This document shows positions 37,435 to 46,481 of a DNA stretch of 64,000 nucleotides, piece after piece. The notes below the pieces were generated by a model. The model saw only the letters and a program-made list of their open reading frames with translations, was not told the DNA's origin and did no database searches. The stretch covers positions 1-64,000 of the forward strand of contig CAMCXT010000013.1 in the NCBI GenBank assembly GCA_945883545.1, read 5' to 3'. Within the stretch, counting starts at the first letter, position 1. Every line of letters begins with the position of its first letter. Position numbers and translations under genes: made by a program. This stretch comes from Chitinophaga pinensis (GTDB lineage: Bacteria; Bacteroidota; Bacteroidia; M30B66).

Positions 37435-38472
37435 TTACTGATTGTGCTTGAAGGCTTTCACTTGTTTGATAAAATGGCGCACCTTGTTAGGGTCAGTGTC
37501 TGGATACAAGCCATGACCTAGGTTGGCAATGTGAGGAGTTCCTGAAAACGCAGACAACATCGATTTAACTCCTGCTGAAATTGTTTCCTCATCGGCATAC
37601 AACAAACATGGATCTGCGTTTCCTTGAAGTGTTTTGGTTGATCCAACCTGAGCACGTGCCTGACGGATATCGGTATGCCAATCTAAACCAATCGTTCTGC
37701 AAGGAAGATCGGCCATTTCAGGAATTGCATAGAATGCACCTTTTGCAAAAACGGTTACGGGGACTTCGGTGATTGCTTTACAAATCTTCCTAATGTAGCG
37801 TAACGAGAACTCACGGTATTGATCTGGACCGAGTATTCCAGCCCATGAATCGAACAATTGTACCATGTCTGCACCAGCTTCGATTTGTGCTTTTAGATAA
37901 GCAATGGTCGAGTCTGCAATCATGTCGAGCAGCTTGTGTGAAAAAGCTGGATCAGTGTAAAGAATTTTCCTAGCAACAGAGAAAGTTTTGGATCCAGAAC
38001 CTTCGGTCATGTAAGCGAAGATGGTCCATGGAGCACCTGCAAAACCAATCAAAGGAACACGACCATTTAAGTTCTTCTTGGTGAGTCGAATAGCATCAGT
38101 AACAAACTTGAGATCGGTATGCGGATCGGCTACGTGAATCCCTTTCAATTCTGCTTCATTGCGCACAGTTTGAGGAAAAAATGGGCCCTTACTTTCAATC
38201 ATTTGGTAGGCGCATCCCATTGCTTGTGGAATAACCAAAATGTCGGAAAAGATAATGGCAGCATCCACGTCCAATAAATCAACAGGCTGAATGGTTACTT
38301 CAGCTGCAAATTCTGGTGTTTCGACCAGTTCAATAAAGCCAGATAGTTTCGAACGTACTTCTCGGTATTCTGGAAGAATTCTTCCGGCTTGACGCATCAG
38401 CCAAATTGGACTTCTTTCTGTAATTTCGCCTTTAGCGGCGCGCAATACGATATCGTTTTGTAGTTTCATCAT
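37435..38472 (-). CDS. hemE: Uroporphyrinogen decarboxylase
   Basis: 345 residues. It removes four carboxyl groups from uroporphyrinogen III to give coproporphyrinogen III in haem synthesis. Family signatures: [16 protein letters not shown] near the N-terminus (substrate-binding arginines) and [31 protein letters not shown] supplies the catalytic aspartate. FDSWAGIL and [12 protein letters not shown] close the barrel. Two consecutive ATGs (38472, 38469) are possible. It follows the KdsC-like gene by 6 bases. Confidence 0.97.
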   Translation of the reverse strand: MMKLQNDIVLRAAKGEITERSPIWLMRQAGRILPEYREVRSKLSGFIELVETPEFAAEVTIQPVDLLDVDAAIIFSDILVIPQAMGCAYQMIESKGPFFPQTVRNEAELKGIHVADPHTDLKFVTDAIRLTKKNLNGRVPLIGFAGAPWTIFAYMTEGSGSKTFSVARKILYTDPAFSHKLLDMIADSTIAYLKAQIEAGADMVQLFDSWAGILGPDQYREFSLRYIRKICKAITEVPVTVFAKGAFYAIPEMADLPCRTIGLDWHTDIRQARAQVGSTKTLQGNADPCLLYADEETISAGVKSMLSAFSGTPHIANLGHGLYPDTDPNKVRHFIKQVKAFKHNQ

Positions 38473-38478
38473 GGTTGG

Positions 38479-39150
38479 TTAATCTTCGCCCAATGGACGA
38501 TCAAGTAAGAATCTGTCGGCCCATTCGCGGATGCAGCCTTGGCCTCCGGATTTCGACAGAATTACATCCGCTTCAGCTTTAACAGCATCCAGCGCATCCG
38601 CCGGACAGGCGCTAAAACCAACAATGCGAATGATAGGCAAATCGTTTACATCATCGCCAATGAAGGCTGTTTGATCGAATGTAATACCCAGTTCGGTGCA
38701 CCATTCTGCGAGGACTTCATTTTTAGGACGATTTCCAGCGTAAACACGCGCTATATTGAGTAAAGTAGCGCGTTTTTGGATAAGGTTAATATTGATTCCG
38801 TGGCTAATGATGCCAGTTTCGTAACCTGCATTTCTAAGGGCTCGAATTGCTAGTCCGTCGCGGGCATTGAACTTTTTCATTTCATCACCACTTTCGGTGT
38901 AGTACATTCCAGCATCGGTCATCACGCCATCGACGTCGAAAATGATCAACTTCAGATTTTGTGGTCGTTTGTGCAGATCATCCAACTTGGAATCAAAAAG
39001 TTTCCCGATAGGGATGCCTGAGATTCTAGATATTGCAGCGAGATCTTCGGCTGTAAATGGGCCACCTTTCACGATCGAAATCAAGTGATCCTGATCTGGA
39101 AAACTTGCCAGATCGTTCACTAAAAACCTTAGATTCTCGTAGAAATGCAT
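38479..39150 (-). CDS. KdsC-like HAD phosphatase with N-terminal HTH-like extension
   Basis: 223 residues. Residues ~66-215 form a C0-type HAD phosphatase like KdsC (3-deoxy-manno-octulosonate 8-phosphate phosphatase): LIIFDVDGVMTDAGMYY with Asp72 and Asp74, KKFNARDGLAI, the short ISHG motif, and AFIGDDVNDLPIIRIVG. Residues 1-62 are an extra segment not usual for KdsC (typically ~170-190 residues); FTAEDLAAISRISGIPIGKLF resembles the last helices of an XRE domain. KDO-8-phosphate is the likely substrate but related HADs act on other sugar acids. It sits 4 bases behind DAHP synthase and 6 before hemE. Confidence 0.85.
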   Translation of the reverse strand: MHFYENLRFLVNDLASFPDQDHLISIVKGGPFTAEDLAAISRISGIPIGKLFDSKLDDLHKRPQNLKLIIFDVDGVMTDAGMYYTESGDEMKKFNARDGLAIRALRNAGYETGIISHGININLIQKRATLLNIARVYAGNRPKNEVLAEWCTELGITFDQTAFIGDDVNDLPIIRIVGFSACPADALDAVKAEADVILSKSGGQGCIREWADRFLLDRPLGED

Positions 39151-39154
39151 GTTA

Positions 39155-40153
39155 TTAAATGATTTGGCGACCTACTGCGGCGGCAATTGGATGCAAAGTT
39201 TTCACTAAAGCGCGGAATTGGTCGTGATCAAGTTGCTGAGAAGCATCAGATAATGCTTTCACAGGCGTTGGATGAACCTCAACGAGTAAACCATCAACGC
39301 CCATTGCAGTGCAAGCACGCGCCAAATCAGGCACACCGTAAGCATAGCCCATGGCATGACTAGGATCGAGAATTACAGGCAAGTTGGTGTATTCTTTCAG
39401 GTAGGCTGCGCCACAAAGATCAAGTGTGAAGCGTGTTTTAGTCTCGAATGTGCGGATTCCGCGTTCACATAAGATCACGTTTGGGTTTCCACCAGAAAGG
39501 ATGAATTCGGCACACTGCACAAATTCTTGAAGCGTCGAGCCGAAACCACGTTTAAGAAGCACAGGTTTCTGCGTTTTTCCGCAGCGTTTTAATAGGCCAT
39601 GGTCGTACATCGATTTTGCACCAATTTGGATTACATCGGCATACTCGATAACATCTTCAACATGCGTAGCGTCGCGCACTTCAGTAACTACAGTGAGACC
39701 GTATTTAGAACGAACATCAGCAAGCATTTTCAAACCATCGAGGCCTAAACCTTGAAAAGTGTAAGGCGAAGTACGGGGTTTGAAGGCGCCTGCACGGATA
39801 TTTTTAATTCCGAGTTCAGTGAGAAGCTTTGCTGATTGATCGAGTTGCTCAGTTGATTCTGCCGAACATGGACCTGCAATGAGAACAGTATTTCCGGATT
39901 TTCCACCGATCACAGTTGAACCCCAAGACACTTCACGTACTTCATTGCGGTAGGTTCGAGAAGCAAGTTGAATATCGGTATCGGTAGCCCAAGAACCTGT
40001 AACGTATTGACTGATCGAATCCGGCACTTGTTTCACCGATGCTGGTAAAACGAAAACCAATTCATCGAATTGCTTGAACCATGCTGCTTTGTGGGCTGCT
40101 GCAAGCTGTTGAATTTGGTCGTCAGAAAGGTTATTTTGAAGATGTAAGATCAT
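39155..40153 (-). CDS. 3-deoxy-7-phosphoheptulonate (DAHP) synthase, type I-beta
   Basis: 332 residues. It condenses PEP with erythrose 4-phosphate, the first step of the shikimate pathway. Barrel motifs: VLIAGPCSAES, RAGAFKPRTSPYTFQGLG (the DAHPS-specific substrate loop, unlike the KANRSS type of KdsA), VTEVRDATHVEDV, IQIGAKSM, LKRGFGSTLQEF, LCERGIRTF and VILDPSHAMG. The first ~85 residues look like the small N-terminal regulatory domain of Thermotoga-type enzymes. No chorismate mutase domain is fused at the C-terminus, unlike many Bacteroidota homologues. Its ATG lies 23 bases inside the upstream Rpe-like gene. Confidence 0.93.
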   Translation of the reverse strand: MILHLQNNLSDDQIQQLAAAHKAAWFKQFDELVFVLPASVKQVPDSISQYVTGSWATDTDIQLASRTYRNEVREVSWGSTVIGGKSGNTVLIAGPCSAESTEQLDQSAKLLTELGIKNIRAGAFKPRTSPYTFQGLGLDGLKMLADVRSKYGLTVVTEVRDATHVEDVIEYADVIQIGAKSMYDHGLLKRCGKTQKPVLLKRGFGSTLQEFVQCAEFILSGGNPNVILCERGIRTFETKTRFTLDLCGAAYLKEYTNLPVILDPSHAMGYAYGVPDLARACTAMGVDGLLVEVHPTPVKALSDASQQLDHDQFRALVKTLHPIAAAVGRQII

Positions 40154-41090
40154 GTTCTGGAATTTGAATGAAGAAACTTCCGGTGATTTTCAAATGTTCA
40201 TTCACTGCGAAAACATAGCGAGGCACTTGATTCATGGAAGCAATTGTTGTTTTCAAGGTGCTGATTTTGAGTAATTCATCTACAAAAAGAGCATCACCAC
40301 TGAGTTCAGCAAATGTACTGATCTGTTCGAGGTTAAATTGCCATTCAGGCAAACGGCTAATTTCGATGACTTGACCTGTAGAATTGATCCACCAAGAAAG
40401 CGCATTCACGCCAAACGATTTTCCTGAAACGCTGAAAATCTCGGTTCCATGCGCCATCACGTCTTGGATCGTCCAATTGGTTTCTTCGTGATGGTGAAGT
40501 AAATTTACCGATTGTTGAATCGTTTCGTTGCTGAAAAGGTATGAGCCAGAAACGATGGTACGAATTCCCATTAGCCTTAAGACGGAAGCTACTTCATGGT
40601 TAACGCCGCCATCCACTGTCATTGGGATTTCTGGATACATCTCGCGGTAGCGGATGATGTTCGCAAAATGTTCAGGCTTGAATTTTCCGCCGCTTTTTCC
40701 TGGTGTTGTGAGCATTATAAGGATTGATGCTGCTTCTTTTCTGTAAACTGAAAACAATTTTGGATTCGTGGAAGCCAAAACAGCCAATCCCACTTTTCCT
40801 TTCAAATCGTCAGGGATAAAGAGTGGTTTTTTGAGATTTTCGAGTTGAAGATGGATTTCTGGAATCCCAGATTGTCGAATCAAATCCCAGTATTTTTCGG
40901 GTGTTTCGGTGATTAGATGAAGATCAAACGGTTTATCAGTAAACTGACGAAGGTGGGATGCAAAATGGAAGATCTCTTCGCTTTCGATACTGTCGAGGTG
41001 GTATGCGTTTACACCAGCATGATCGAGCTGCTTTACTATCCCCGGCAGGGAATCTGATTGAACTGAAGCTACGGAAGCGGTAATGCGCAT
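40131..41090 (-). CDS. Ribulose-phosphate 3-epimerase-like protein with extra C-terminal domain
   Basis: 319 residues. Residues 1-~195 resemble an Rpe TIM barrel: start MRITASVAS, NAYHLDSIE, FDLHLITETPE, LTTPGKSGGKF (in place of the NPGFGGQ loop), MTVDGGVN and VSGSYLFSN (phosphate site). The metal/catalytic His and Asp positions look kept in DLHL and TVDGG. Residues ~205-319 are an added domain; DVMAHGTEIFSV and FAVNEHLKITGSF are weakly like a pair of CBS motifs. It is the first gene of the operon and overlaps DAHP synthase by 23 bases. A true epimerase supplying pentose phosphate, or a repurposed regulatory paralogue, are both possible. Confidence 0.7.
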   Translation of the reverse strand: MRITASVASVQSDSLPGIVKQLDHAGVNAYHLDSIESEEIFHFASHLRQFTDKPFDLHLITETPEKYWDLIRQSGIPEIHLQLENLKKPLFIPDDLKGKVGLAVLASTNPKLFSVYRKEAASILIMLTTPGKSGGKFKPEHFANIIRYREMYPEIPMTVDGGVNHEVASVLRLMGIRTIVSGSYLFSNETIQQSVNLLHHHEETNWTIQDVMAHGTEIFSVSGKSFGVNALSWWINSTGQVIEISRLPEWQFNLEQISTFAELSGDALFVDELLKISTLKTTIASMNQVPRYVFAVNEHLKITGSFFIQIPEHDLTSSK

Positions 41091-41127
41091 GAAGAAAAAT
41101 TGGGCATCGCTGAGTTGCGCTGGGCGG

Positions 41128-41135
41128 CAAAATTA
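41128..41135 (-). promoter_or_regulatory. -7 element of the Rpe-like/DAHPS operon
   Basis: TAATTTTG on the minus strand matches TAnnTTTG, 37 bases before the ATG at 41090. Confidence 0.55.
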
Positions 41136-41165
41136 GACCATTTAGGCTGATTGAAAAAATTCAGC

Positions 41166-41173
41166 TAGGTTTG
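41166..41173 (+). promoter_or_regulatory. -7 element of the aminotransferase operon
   Basis: TAGGTTTG matches TAnnTTTG, with an imperfect -33 (TTTA, 41141-41144) 21 bases upstream. It faces away from the DAHPS operon element 30 bases to its left. Confidence 0.6.
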
Positions 41174-41197
41174 CAACCCAAATTCAAATTAAACTGA

Positions 41198-42394
41198 ATG
41201 AACCGTGTTGCGAAAAGGCTGATGGTCCTCAGTGAGTCGGAAACCCTTGCTATGGCTCGTCGCAGCAGGGAATTGAAGGCTCAAGGTAAGGATGTAATCA
41301 GTTTAAGTATCGGTGAGCCGGATTATGACACTCCAGATTTCTTGAAGGAGTCGGCATACCGCGCCATTAAAGAAAATTACACCCATTATACGCCCGTTGC
41401 AGGCTTTGCAGAATTGCGTGAAGCTGCTGCGGTAAAATTTAAGCGCGACAATGGGATCGACTATAAACCAGAACAGATTGTAGTATCTACTGGTGCTAAG
41501 CAATCGATCGCCAATGCGATTTTAAGTTTGGTTGATGTGGGTGATGAAGTGCTTCTGCCTGCGCCGTATTGGGTGAGTTACATTGAAATGATTCGCTTGG
41601 CTGGTGGAATTCCGAAAGTCGTTTACGCTGGGATAGATCACGATTTTAAGATCAATCCTGAAATGCTGAAGGAACACATTACAGAGAAAACTCGAATGAT
41701 CGTTTTCAGTTCGCCATGCAACCCGACAGGTTCGGTTTACAGCTATGATGAATTGAAAAATTTGGCTGCTTTTTTCGCTCAATATCCTGAATTGTTGATC
41801 ATTTCGGATGAGATTTACGAACACATCCGCTTCGGCGAAAAACATACATCTATTGCTTCATTTCCAGAAGTTTACGACCGTACAATTACCGTAAACGGAC
41901 TTTCGAAGTGTTTCGCAATGACTGGTTGGCGTTTGGGCTACATCGGAGCTCCGAAATGGATTGCTGATGCTTGCGATAAATTCCAAGGGCAGATTACGTC
42001 TGGAACATGTTCAATTTCTCAGCGTGTAGCAATTGATGCTTTGATGGCTGATCCAGAAGTTGTGCAAACAATGGTTGAAGGCTTCCATAAACGTAGAGAC
42101 TTGATGTACAGCTTATTGCAAGACATCAAAGGATTAAAAGTAAACCTTCCACAAGGGGCATTTTACTTTTTCCCTGACGTGAGTGCTTTTCTTGGAAAAA
42201 CCGTTGATGGTCATCACATTGGAAATACACAAGACCTTACGATGTATCTGCTTAATACGCATTTGTTGGCCACTGTAAGTGGAGAAGCATTTGGATGCAG
42301 CAATTCGATTCGTTTGTCGTATGCCACCTCGGAAGATCTTATCATTGAATCTGCTAAGCGGTTTAAAGCCGGATTGGAAGCTATTGGTGCATGA
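41198..42394 (+). CDS. Class I aminotransferase, aspartate aminotransferase type
   Basis: 398 residues, PLP-dependent, cytoplasmic. It matches the I-gamma aspartate/aromatic aminotransferase group: VISLSIGEPDYDTPDFL, NYTHYTPVAGFAELREA, VSTGAKQSIANAI, FSSPCNPTGSVYS, ISDEIYEHIRF, and the PLP lysine Lys237 in LSKCFAMTGWRLGY. C-terminal SIRLSYATSEDLI carries the carboxylate-binding arginine. Aspartate-oxaloacetate exchange is likely; prephenate or aromatic keto acids are possible given the DAHPS operon on the other side of the promoter. Its stop overlaps the next start by ATGA. Confidence 0.93.
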   Translation: MNRVAKRLMVLSESETLAMARRSRELKAQGKDVISLSIGEPDYDTPDFLKESAYRAIKENYTHYTPVAGFAELREAAAVKFKRDNGIDYKPEQIVVSTGAKQSIANAILSLVDVGDEVLLPAPYWVSYIEMIRLAGGIPKVVYAGIDHDFKINPEMLKEHITEKTRMIVFSSPCNPTGSVYSYDELKNLAAFFAQYPELLIISDEIYEHIRFGEKHTSIASFPEVYDRTITVNGLSKCFAMTGWRLGYIGAPKWIADACDKFQGQITSGTCSISQRVAIDALMADPEVVQTMVEGFHKRRDLMYSLLQDIKGLKVNLPQGAFYFFPDVSAFLGKTVDGHHIGNTQDLTMYLLNTHLLATVSGEAFGCSNSIRLSYATSEDLIIESAKRFKAGLEAIGA

Positions 42395-43380
42395 AACGGG
42401 AAGAAATTATCCAGCTTTTTGAGCGCTTCAATGGGATGAAAATCCTTGTAATTGGCGATGTAATGGTGGATAGTTACGTTTGGGGCAAAGTGGATCGCAT
42501 TTCGCCTGAAGCGCCAGTTCCTGTAGTGAGTGTGAGGAAGTTGGAGAAACGCTTGGGTGGCGCTGCAAATGTGGCGTTAAATTTAAAAGCCATGGGTGCA
42601 GAACCTGTGCTTTTGGCTTGTGTTGGAAGCGATCGATCGGCAATTGATTTTTTCGATTTGTTGAAAGAGCAACAGCTTCGAGCTGATGGTATTGTATCTC
42701 TAAACCGAAGCACTACGGTTAAAACAAGAATCTTGGGAAATGCGCATCATTTGTTGCGTGTGGATGAGGAAGACGATACGGAACTCAATACGTCGGATAG
42801 TAAACAAGTGTTGATGCAGTTTGTAAGACTGATCAACCAAGAAAAGTTCGATGCGGTTATCTTTGAAGATTATGACAAAGGTTTGCTTACAGAAGAACTG
42901 ATTGCCGAAATAACGGAACAATGTATTGGGAAGAAAATCCCAGTGGCGGTTGATCCAAAGAAGAGAAATTTCGCGCATTACAAGCGGGTTGATTTGTTTA
43001 AGCCGAACTTGAAGGAAATCAAAGAAGGATTGAAAATATCTGTGAATCCCAAAGAAAAAGAATCGTTGCGCAATGCAGACATTGAATTGCGAAAAGTATT
43101 GGGACATAATATTTCTTTGATTACACTATCGGAAGAAGGTGTCTATGTATCGGATTCAATAGCTGACAATAAAATTGCTGCTCATTTAAGAAATATAACA
43201 GATGTAAGTGGGGCCGGTGATACGGTGATTAGTGTTGCAACGCTTTGCATGGCTGCTGGAATTTCGAAAGATGCATTGGCTGCATTTTCGAACCTTGCAG
43301 GCGGATTGGCCTGCGAAAAAGTAGGTGTTGTTCCAGTAGATAAAGCACAACTATTGGAAGAAATACTTCGTTTGTCATAA
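42391..43380 (+). CDS. D-glycero-beta-D-manno-heptose-7-phosphate kinase (HldE kinase domain alone)
   Basis: 329 residues of a PfkB/ribokinase-type sugar kinase. The N-terminal IGDVMVDSYVWGKVDRISPEAPVPVV is typical of HldE/RfaE domain 1, GGAANVALNL binds substrate, and DVSGAGDTVISVATL is the anion-hole/ATP motif with the catalytic aspartate. The nucleotidyltransferase half of E. coli HldE is absent, so this is the separate RfaE1 form. It provides heptose 1,7-bisphosphate for LPS core or related surface glycans. Translationally coupled to the aminotransferase (4-base ATGA overlap). Confidence 0.9.
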   Translation: MKREEIIQLFERFNGMKILVIGDVMVDSYVWGKVDRISPEAPVPVVSVRKLEKRLGGAANVALNLKAMGAEPVLLACVGSDRSAIDFFDLLKEQQLRADGIVSLNRSTTVKTRILGNAHHLLRVDEEDDTELNTSDSKQVLMQFVRLINQEKFDAVIFEDYDKGLLTEELIAEITEQCIGKKIPVAVDPKKRNFAHYKRVDLFKPNLKEIKEGLKISVNPKEKESLRNADIELRKVLGHNISLITLSEEGVYVSDSIADNKIAAHLRNITDVSGAGDTVISVATLCMAAGISKDALAAFSNLAGGLACEKVGVVPVDKAQLLEEILRLS

Positions 43381-43425
43381 TCATCCAAGACGCAACAAAT
43401 TAGGACAAACGCTGTTTCAGAACGC

Positions 43426-44145
43426 ATGGAAGTTAAACCTTATCAGGAAGAAACCGGAAAGAAAGAGCAAATCGAAAAGATGTTCGATTCAATATCTGCA
43501 CGTTACGATTTCCTGAATCGATTTTTGTCGCTTGGAATAGATATTTATTGGAGAAAATTGATGGTTAATCGTTTGAAAGCAATAAAACCGAAAACCATTT
43601 TAGATATCGCAACTGGAACCGCTGATGTGGCCATTGCAATGAGAAAAATTGGGCCTGATAAAATAGTCGGGCTTGATCTCTCTGAAGGCATGCTAGAAAT
43701 TGGTCGTGAAAAAGTAAGCAAGAAAGGTTTAGGTAATTTAATCCAATTGGTAAAAGGTGATTCAGAGCATTTGCCATATTCGGAAAATGCCTTTGAAGCA
43801 GTTACAGTGGCATTTGGTGTTCGGAATTTTGAAAACTTGCTCAAAGGCCTTTCAGAAATGAACCGTGTACTTAAGCCTGGAGGCAAAGTGGTAATACTTG
43901 AATTTTCAAGGCCAAGGATATTTCCAGTTAAGCAGCTGTATGATTTTTATTTCCGGTATTTTTGCCCTTGGTGGGGAAGAATGATTTCTAAAGACGATTC
44001 TGCTTATCGATATTTGTATGAATCTGTGAATGCATTTCCAGAGGGTGAGAGCTTTATAGAAGTTGCTAAGCAGGCTGGTTTTAGAGAAATAAAAGCAGAA
44101 CGCGTAACCTTTGGTATCGTGAGTTTGTACACCGGAGTGAAATAA
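43426..44145 (+). CDS. menG: Demethylmenaquinone methyltransferase (MenG/UbiE)
   Basis: 239 residues, SAM-dependent. It makes the last C-methylation of menaquinone. FDSISARYDFLNRFLSLGIDIYWR at residues 20-43 is the UbiE N-terminal signature, LDIATGTADVAI (59-70) is SAM motif I, and VAFGVRNFENLLKGLSEMNRVLKPGG covers motifs II-III. Length is normal. It begins 45 bases after the kinase stop, within the same run. The porT-like gene follows by 17 bases, an arrangement I recall as common in Bacteroidota. Confidence 0.95.
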   Translation: MEVKPYQEETGKKEQIEKMFDSISARYDFLNRFLSLGIDIYWRKLMVNRLKAIKPKTILDIATGTADVAIAMRKIGPDKIVGLDLSEGMLEIGREKVSKKGLGNLIQLVKGDSEHLPYSENAFEAVTVAFGVRNFENLLKGLSEMNRVLKPGGKVVILEFSRPRIFPVKQLYDFYFRYFCPWWGRMISKDDSAYRYLYESVNAFPEGESFIEVAKQAGFREIKAERVTFGIVSLYTGVK

Positions 44146-44162
44146 TTTTCATAAAAAGCACG

Positions 44163-44909
44163 TTGAAACAGACATTTATCAAACTAGTGAAACGAGTTCC
44201 ACATATTTTTGTTTTTCTGTTTATGCTCGTCATTTTGAGCACAACAAACCTTGGTGCACAACAAAAACGCCAGATATTAAACTTGCCTAACTACGATAGG
44301 CAGATCGTCCACTTTGGGTTTATATTGGGCGTAAACACCTTTAATTTCACTGCCAAGCCCATTGAGGATATTCGAATTTTAGACAGCTTGATGTCGGTAA
44401 CTCCTCAAAGAGCAAGTGGATTTTCGCTTGGCATAGTTTCGAACCTGCATTTGGGTGACAATTTGGATTTTAGATTTCTCCCAACACTTTCATTTGGCGA
44501 GAGATCGCTTGTTTACCAAATCAAGAACTTGGCAGCTGATTCTATCTATGAAAGAACAAAGCCAGTTGAATCGACCCTTTTAGAATTTCCGTTGCAACTA
44601 AAATTCAAATCTCAGCGACATGGTAATTACCGAGCTTACGTTTTGGGAGGCTTTAAACCAACCATCGATTTGGCTTCGCAAGACAAAGTAGATTCAAGGG
44701 GAGAGAAACTATTGAAGTTGAAAAGAAACGATTATCACTATGAAATTGGAATGGGATTCGATTTCTATTCTCAATACTTCAAGTTTTCACCTGAAATAAA
44801 GTTGGCATTTGGCATGCGGAATTTAATGATTCCAGAAGGCAATATTTACACTTCAGGTGTGGAAAAGCTCACATCAAGAGCTATTTACCTATCATTTACA
44901 TTCGAATAA
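44163..44909 (+). CDS. porT: PorT-like outer-membrane protein of the type IX secretion system
   Basis: 248 residues. Signal sequence (KRVPHIFVFLFMLVILSTTNLGAQ), then IVHFGFILGVNTFNF and ISFG-like strands (FRFLPTLSFGERSLVY, YRAYVLGGFKPTIDL, FKFSPEIKLAFGMRN) of an eight-strand barrel ending in AIYLSFTFE. This matches PorT/SprT, needed for T9SS export in Porphyromonas and Flavobacterium; position behind menG agrees. The start is TTG 44163, since no ATG precedes the signal peptide and the next Met falls inside it. It would serve the three T9SS cargo proteins coded at the left of the window. Confidence 0.85.
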   Translation: MKQTFIKLVKRVPHIFVFLFMLVILSTTNLGAQQKRQILNLPNYDRQIVHFGFILGVNTFNFTAKPIEDIRILDSLMSVTPQRASGFSLGIVSNLHLGDNLDFRFLPTLSFGERSLVYQIKNLAADSIYERTKPVESTLLEFPLQLKFKSQRHGNYRAYVLGGFKPTIDLASQDKVDSRGEKLLKLKRNDYHYEIGMGFDFYSQYFKFSPEIKLAFGMRNLMIPEGNIYTSGVEKLTSRAIYLSFTFE

Positions 44910-44915
44910 ACCACA

Positions 44916-46481
44916 ATGCAGAGAGAACTTCAATTGGCAGTTCCTCCTGAAGCGGGATTTGATTCGGATAATCTTCAGAGATATCTTAGAAAGTACTTAT
45001 CGATCGGTGAAGACCAGAAACTGCAAGTGGTACTTCGTCGCAGAAGCATCGATGCCCGTGGGCGACAGTTGAAAGTAAATATTACTGCTACAGTTTGGAT
45101 TGATGAAACGGCACAAGCGGTAATTCCAGAGCATCCAGAATATCCTGATGTTCAAGGCAAGCCAGAAGTTGTGGTGATTGGTGCTGGCCCGGCAGGATTG
45201 TTTGCTGCTTTAAGGCTGATTGAAAAGGGTTTGAAACCTATCATCCTCGAACGAGGAAAAGATGTTCGTGCAAGGAGAAGAGATTTAGCGGCAATCAACC
45301 GCGAACATGTTGTGAATCCAGACAGTAATTATTGTTTTGGAGAAGGTGGTGCGGGTACTTATTCTGATGGAAAACTCTACACCAGATCTAATAAACGTGG
45401 AGATATTGCGGGTGTTTTGAACACCTTTTTTGCTCATGGAGCAGTAGAAGAAATTCTTGTGGATACACATCCTCACATTGGCACCAATAAACTTCCTGGG
45501 ATCATTGTAAGTATGCGTGAAACCATCTTGAGATGCGGTGGAGAAGTTCATTTTAATTCTCGGGTTGAGGATTTCGATATTCAATCGGGAAAGCTTTGCG
45601 GAGTAAAAATAGCAGGAGGCATTAACATAAAATGTACATCTGCAATACTTGCAACAGGTCATTCGGCAAGAGATATTTACGAGTTGTTGTATCGTAAACA
45701 AATCTTGCTGGAGTTTAAGCCTTATGCCTTGGGCGTTCGTGCTGAACATCCACAACAACTGATCGATCAGATACAATATCATTGCGATAGCAGAGGAATC
45801 TATCTTCCACCTGCCTCCTACTCGCTCGTAAATCAGGTGGATAGTCGTGGTGTTTATTCGTTCTGTATGTGCCCAGGTGGGATTGTGGCACCGTGTGCAA
45901 CTTCACCGGGTGAGATTGTGACAAATGGATGGTCGCCATCAAAACGTAACAATCCTTTTGCTAATTCGGGCATTGTGGTTGAGATTAAACCAGAAGACCT
46001 CAAGACATTTGAGCACAGAGGCCCTTTGGCTGGCATGGATTTCCAACGATCGATTGAGCAAACTGCTTGGTTAGCGGGTGGAAAAACCCAAGTTGCACCA
46101 GCACAGAGAATGGTCGATTTTGTGCAGCGCAAAATATCATCCAGCTTGCCTGAAAGTTCGTATCAGCCAGGAATCAATTCGGCGAATCTTCACGAGGTAT
46201 TGCCGAAATCTGTTGCTGGAAGATTGGCTAAAGCCTTTGTTTCCTTTGGCGATAAGATGAGAGGTTATTATACCAACGAAGCTGTTCTGCATGCAGTAGA
46301 ATCAAGAACATCAACGCCAGTGCGCATTCCACGCGACCAAGACACCTTGATGCATACAGAGATAGCTGGCTTATTTCCTTGCGGAGAGGGTGCTGGATAT
46401 GCTGGAGGAATTGTATCAGCGGCGATGGATGGTCAAAAGTGTGCCGAGGCCGCATTTCGATATTTATCTGAAAAACCATGA
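44916..46481 (+). CDS. COG2509-type FAD-dependent dehydrogenase
   Basis: 521 residues. Residues 1-80 form a small alpha-beta domain (RRRSIDARGRQLKVNITATV) peculiar to this family. The FAD Rossmann motif VVIGAGPAGLFAALRLIEKG starts near residue 87 and ends with the ribose-binding glutamate in ILERG. YCFGEGGAGTYSDGKLYTR and the C-terminal LFPCGEGAGYAGGIVSAAMDG close the FAD site. No membrane or signal segment. The substrate of these uncharacterised flavoproteins is unknown to me. It follows porT by 6 bases and overlaps the aldehyde dehydrogenase by ATGA. Confidence 0.9.
   Translation: MQRELQLAVPPEAGFDSDNLQRYLRKYLSIGEDQKLQVVLRRRSIDARGRQLKVNITATVWIDETAQAVIPEHPEYPDVQGKPEVVVIGAGPAGLFAALRLIEKGLKPIILERGKDVRARRRDLAAINREHVVNPDSNYCFGEGGAGTYSDGKLYTRSNKRGDIAGVLNTFFAHGAVEEILVDTHPHIGTNKLPGIIVSMRETILRCGGEVHFNSRVEDFDIQSGKLCGVKIAGGINIKCTSAILATGHSARDIYELLYRKQILLEFKPYALGVRAEHPQQLIDQIQYHCDSRGIYLPPASYSLVNQVDSRGVYSFCMCPGGIVAPCATSPGEIVTNGWSPSKRNNPFANSGIVVEIKPEDLKTFEHRGPLAGMDFQRSIEQTAWLAGGKTQVAPAQRMVDFVQRKISSSLPESSYQPGINSANLHEVLPKSVAGRLAKAFVSFGDKMRGYYTNEAVLHAVESRTSTPVRIPRDQDTLMHTEIAGLFPCGEGAGYAGGIVSAAMDGQKCAEAAFRYLSEKP

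Noticed and set aside
39155-40153. DAHP synthase as KdsA
   Set aside because: The substrate loop is FKPRTSPYTFQG, the DAHPS form, and the KdsA-specific KANRSS loop is absent.
42391-43380. Heptose kinase as a truncated HldE
   Set aside because: The kinase domain is complete and stands as a separate RfaE1-type gene with normal boundaries; no remnant of the second domain follows.
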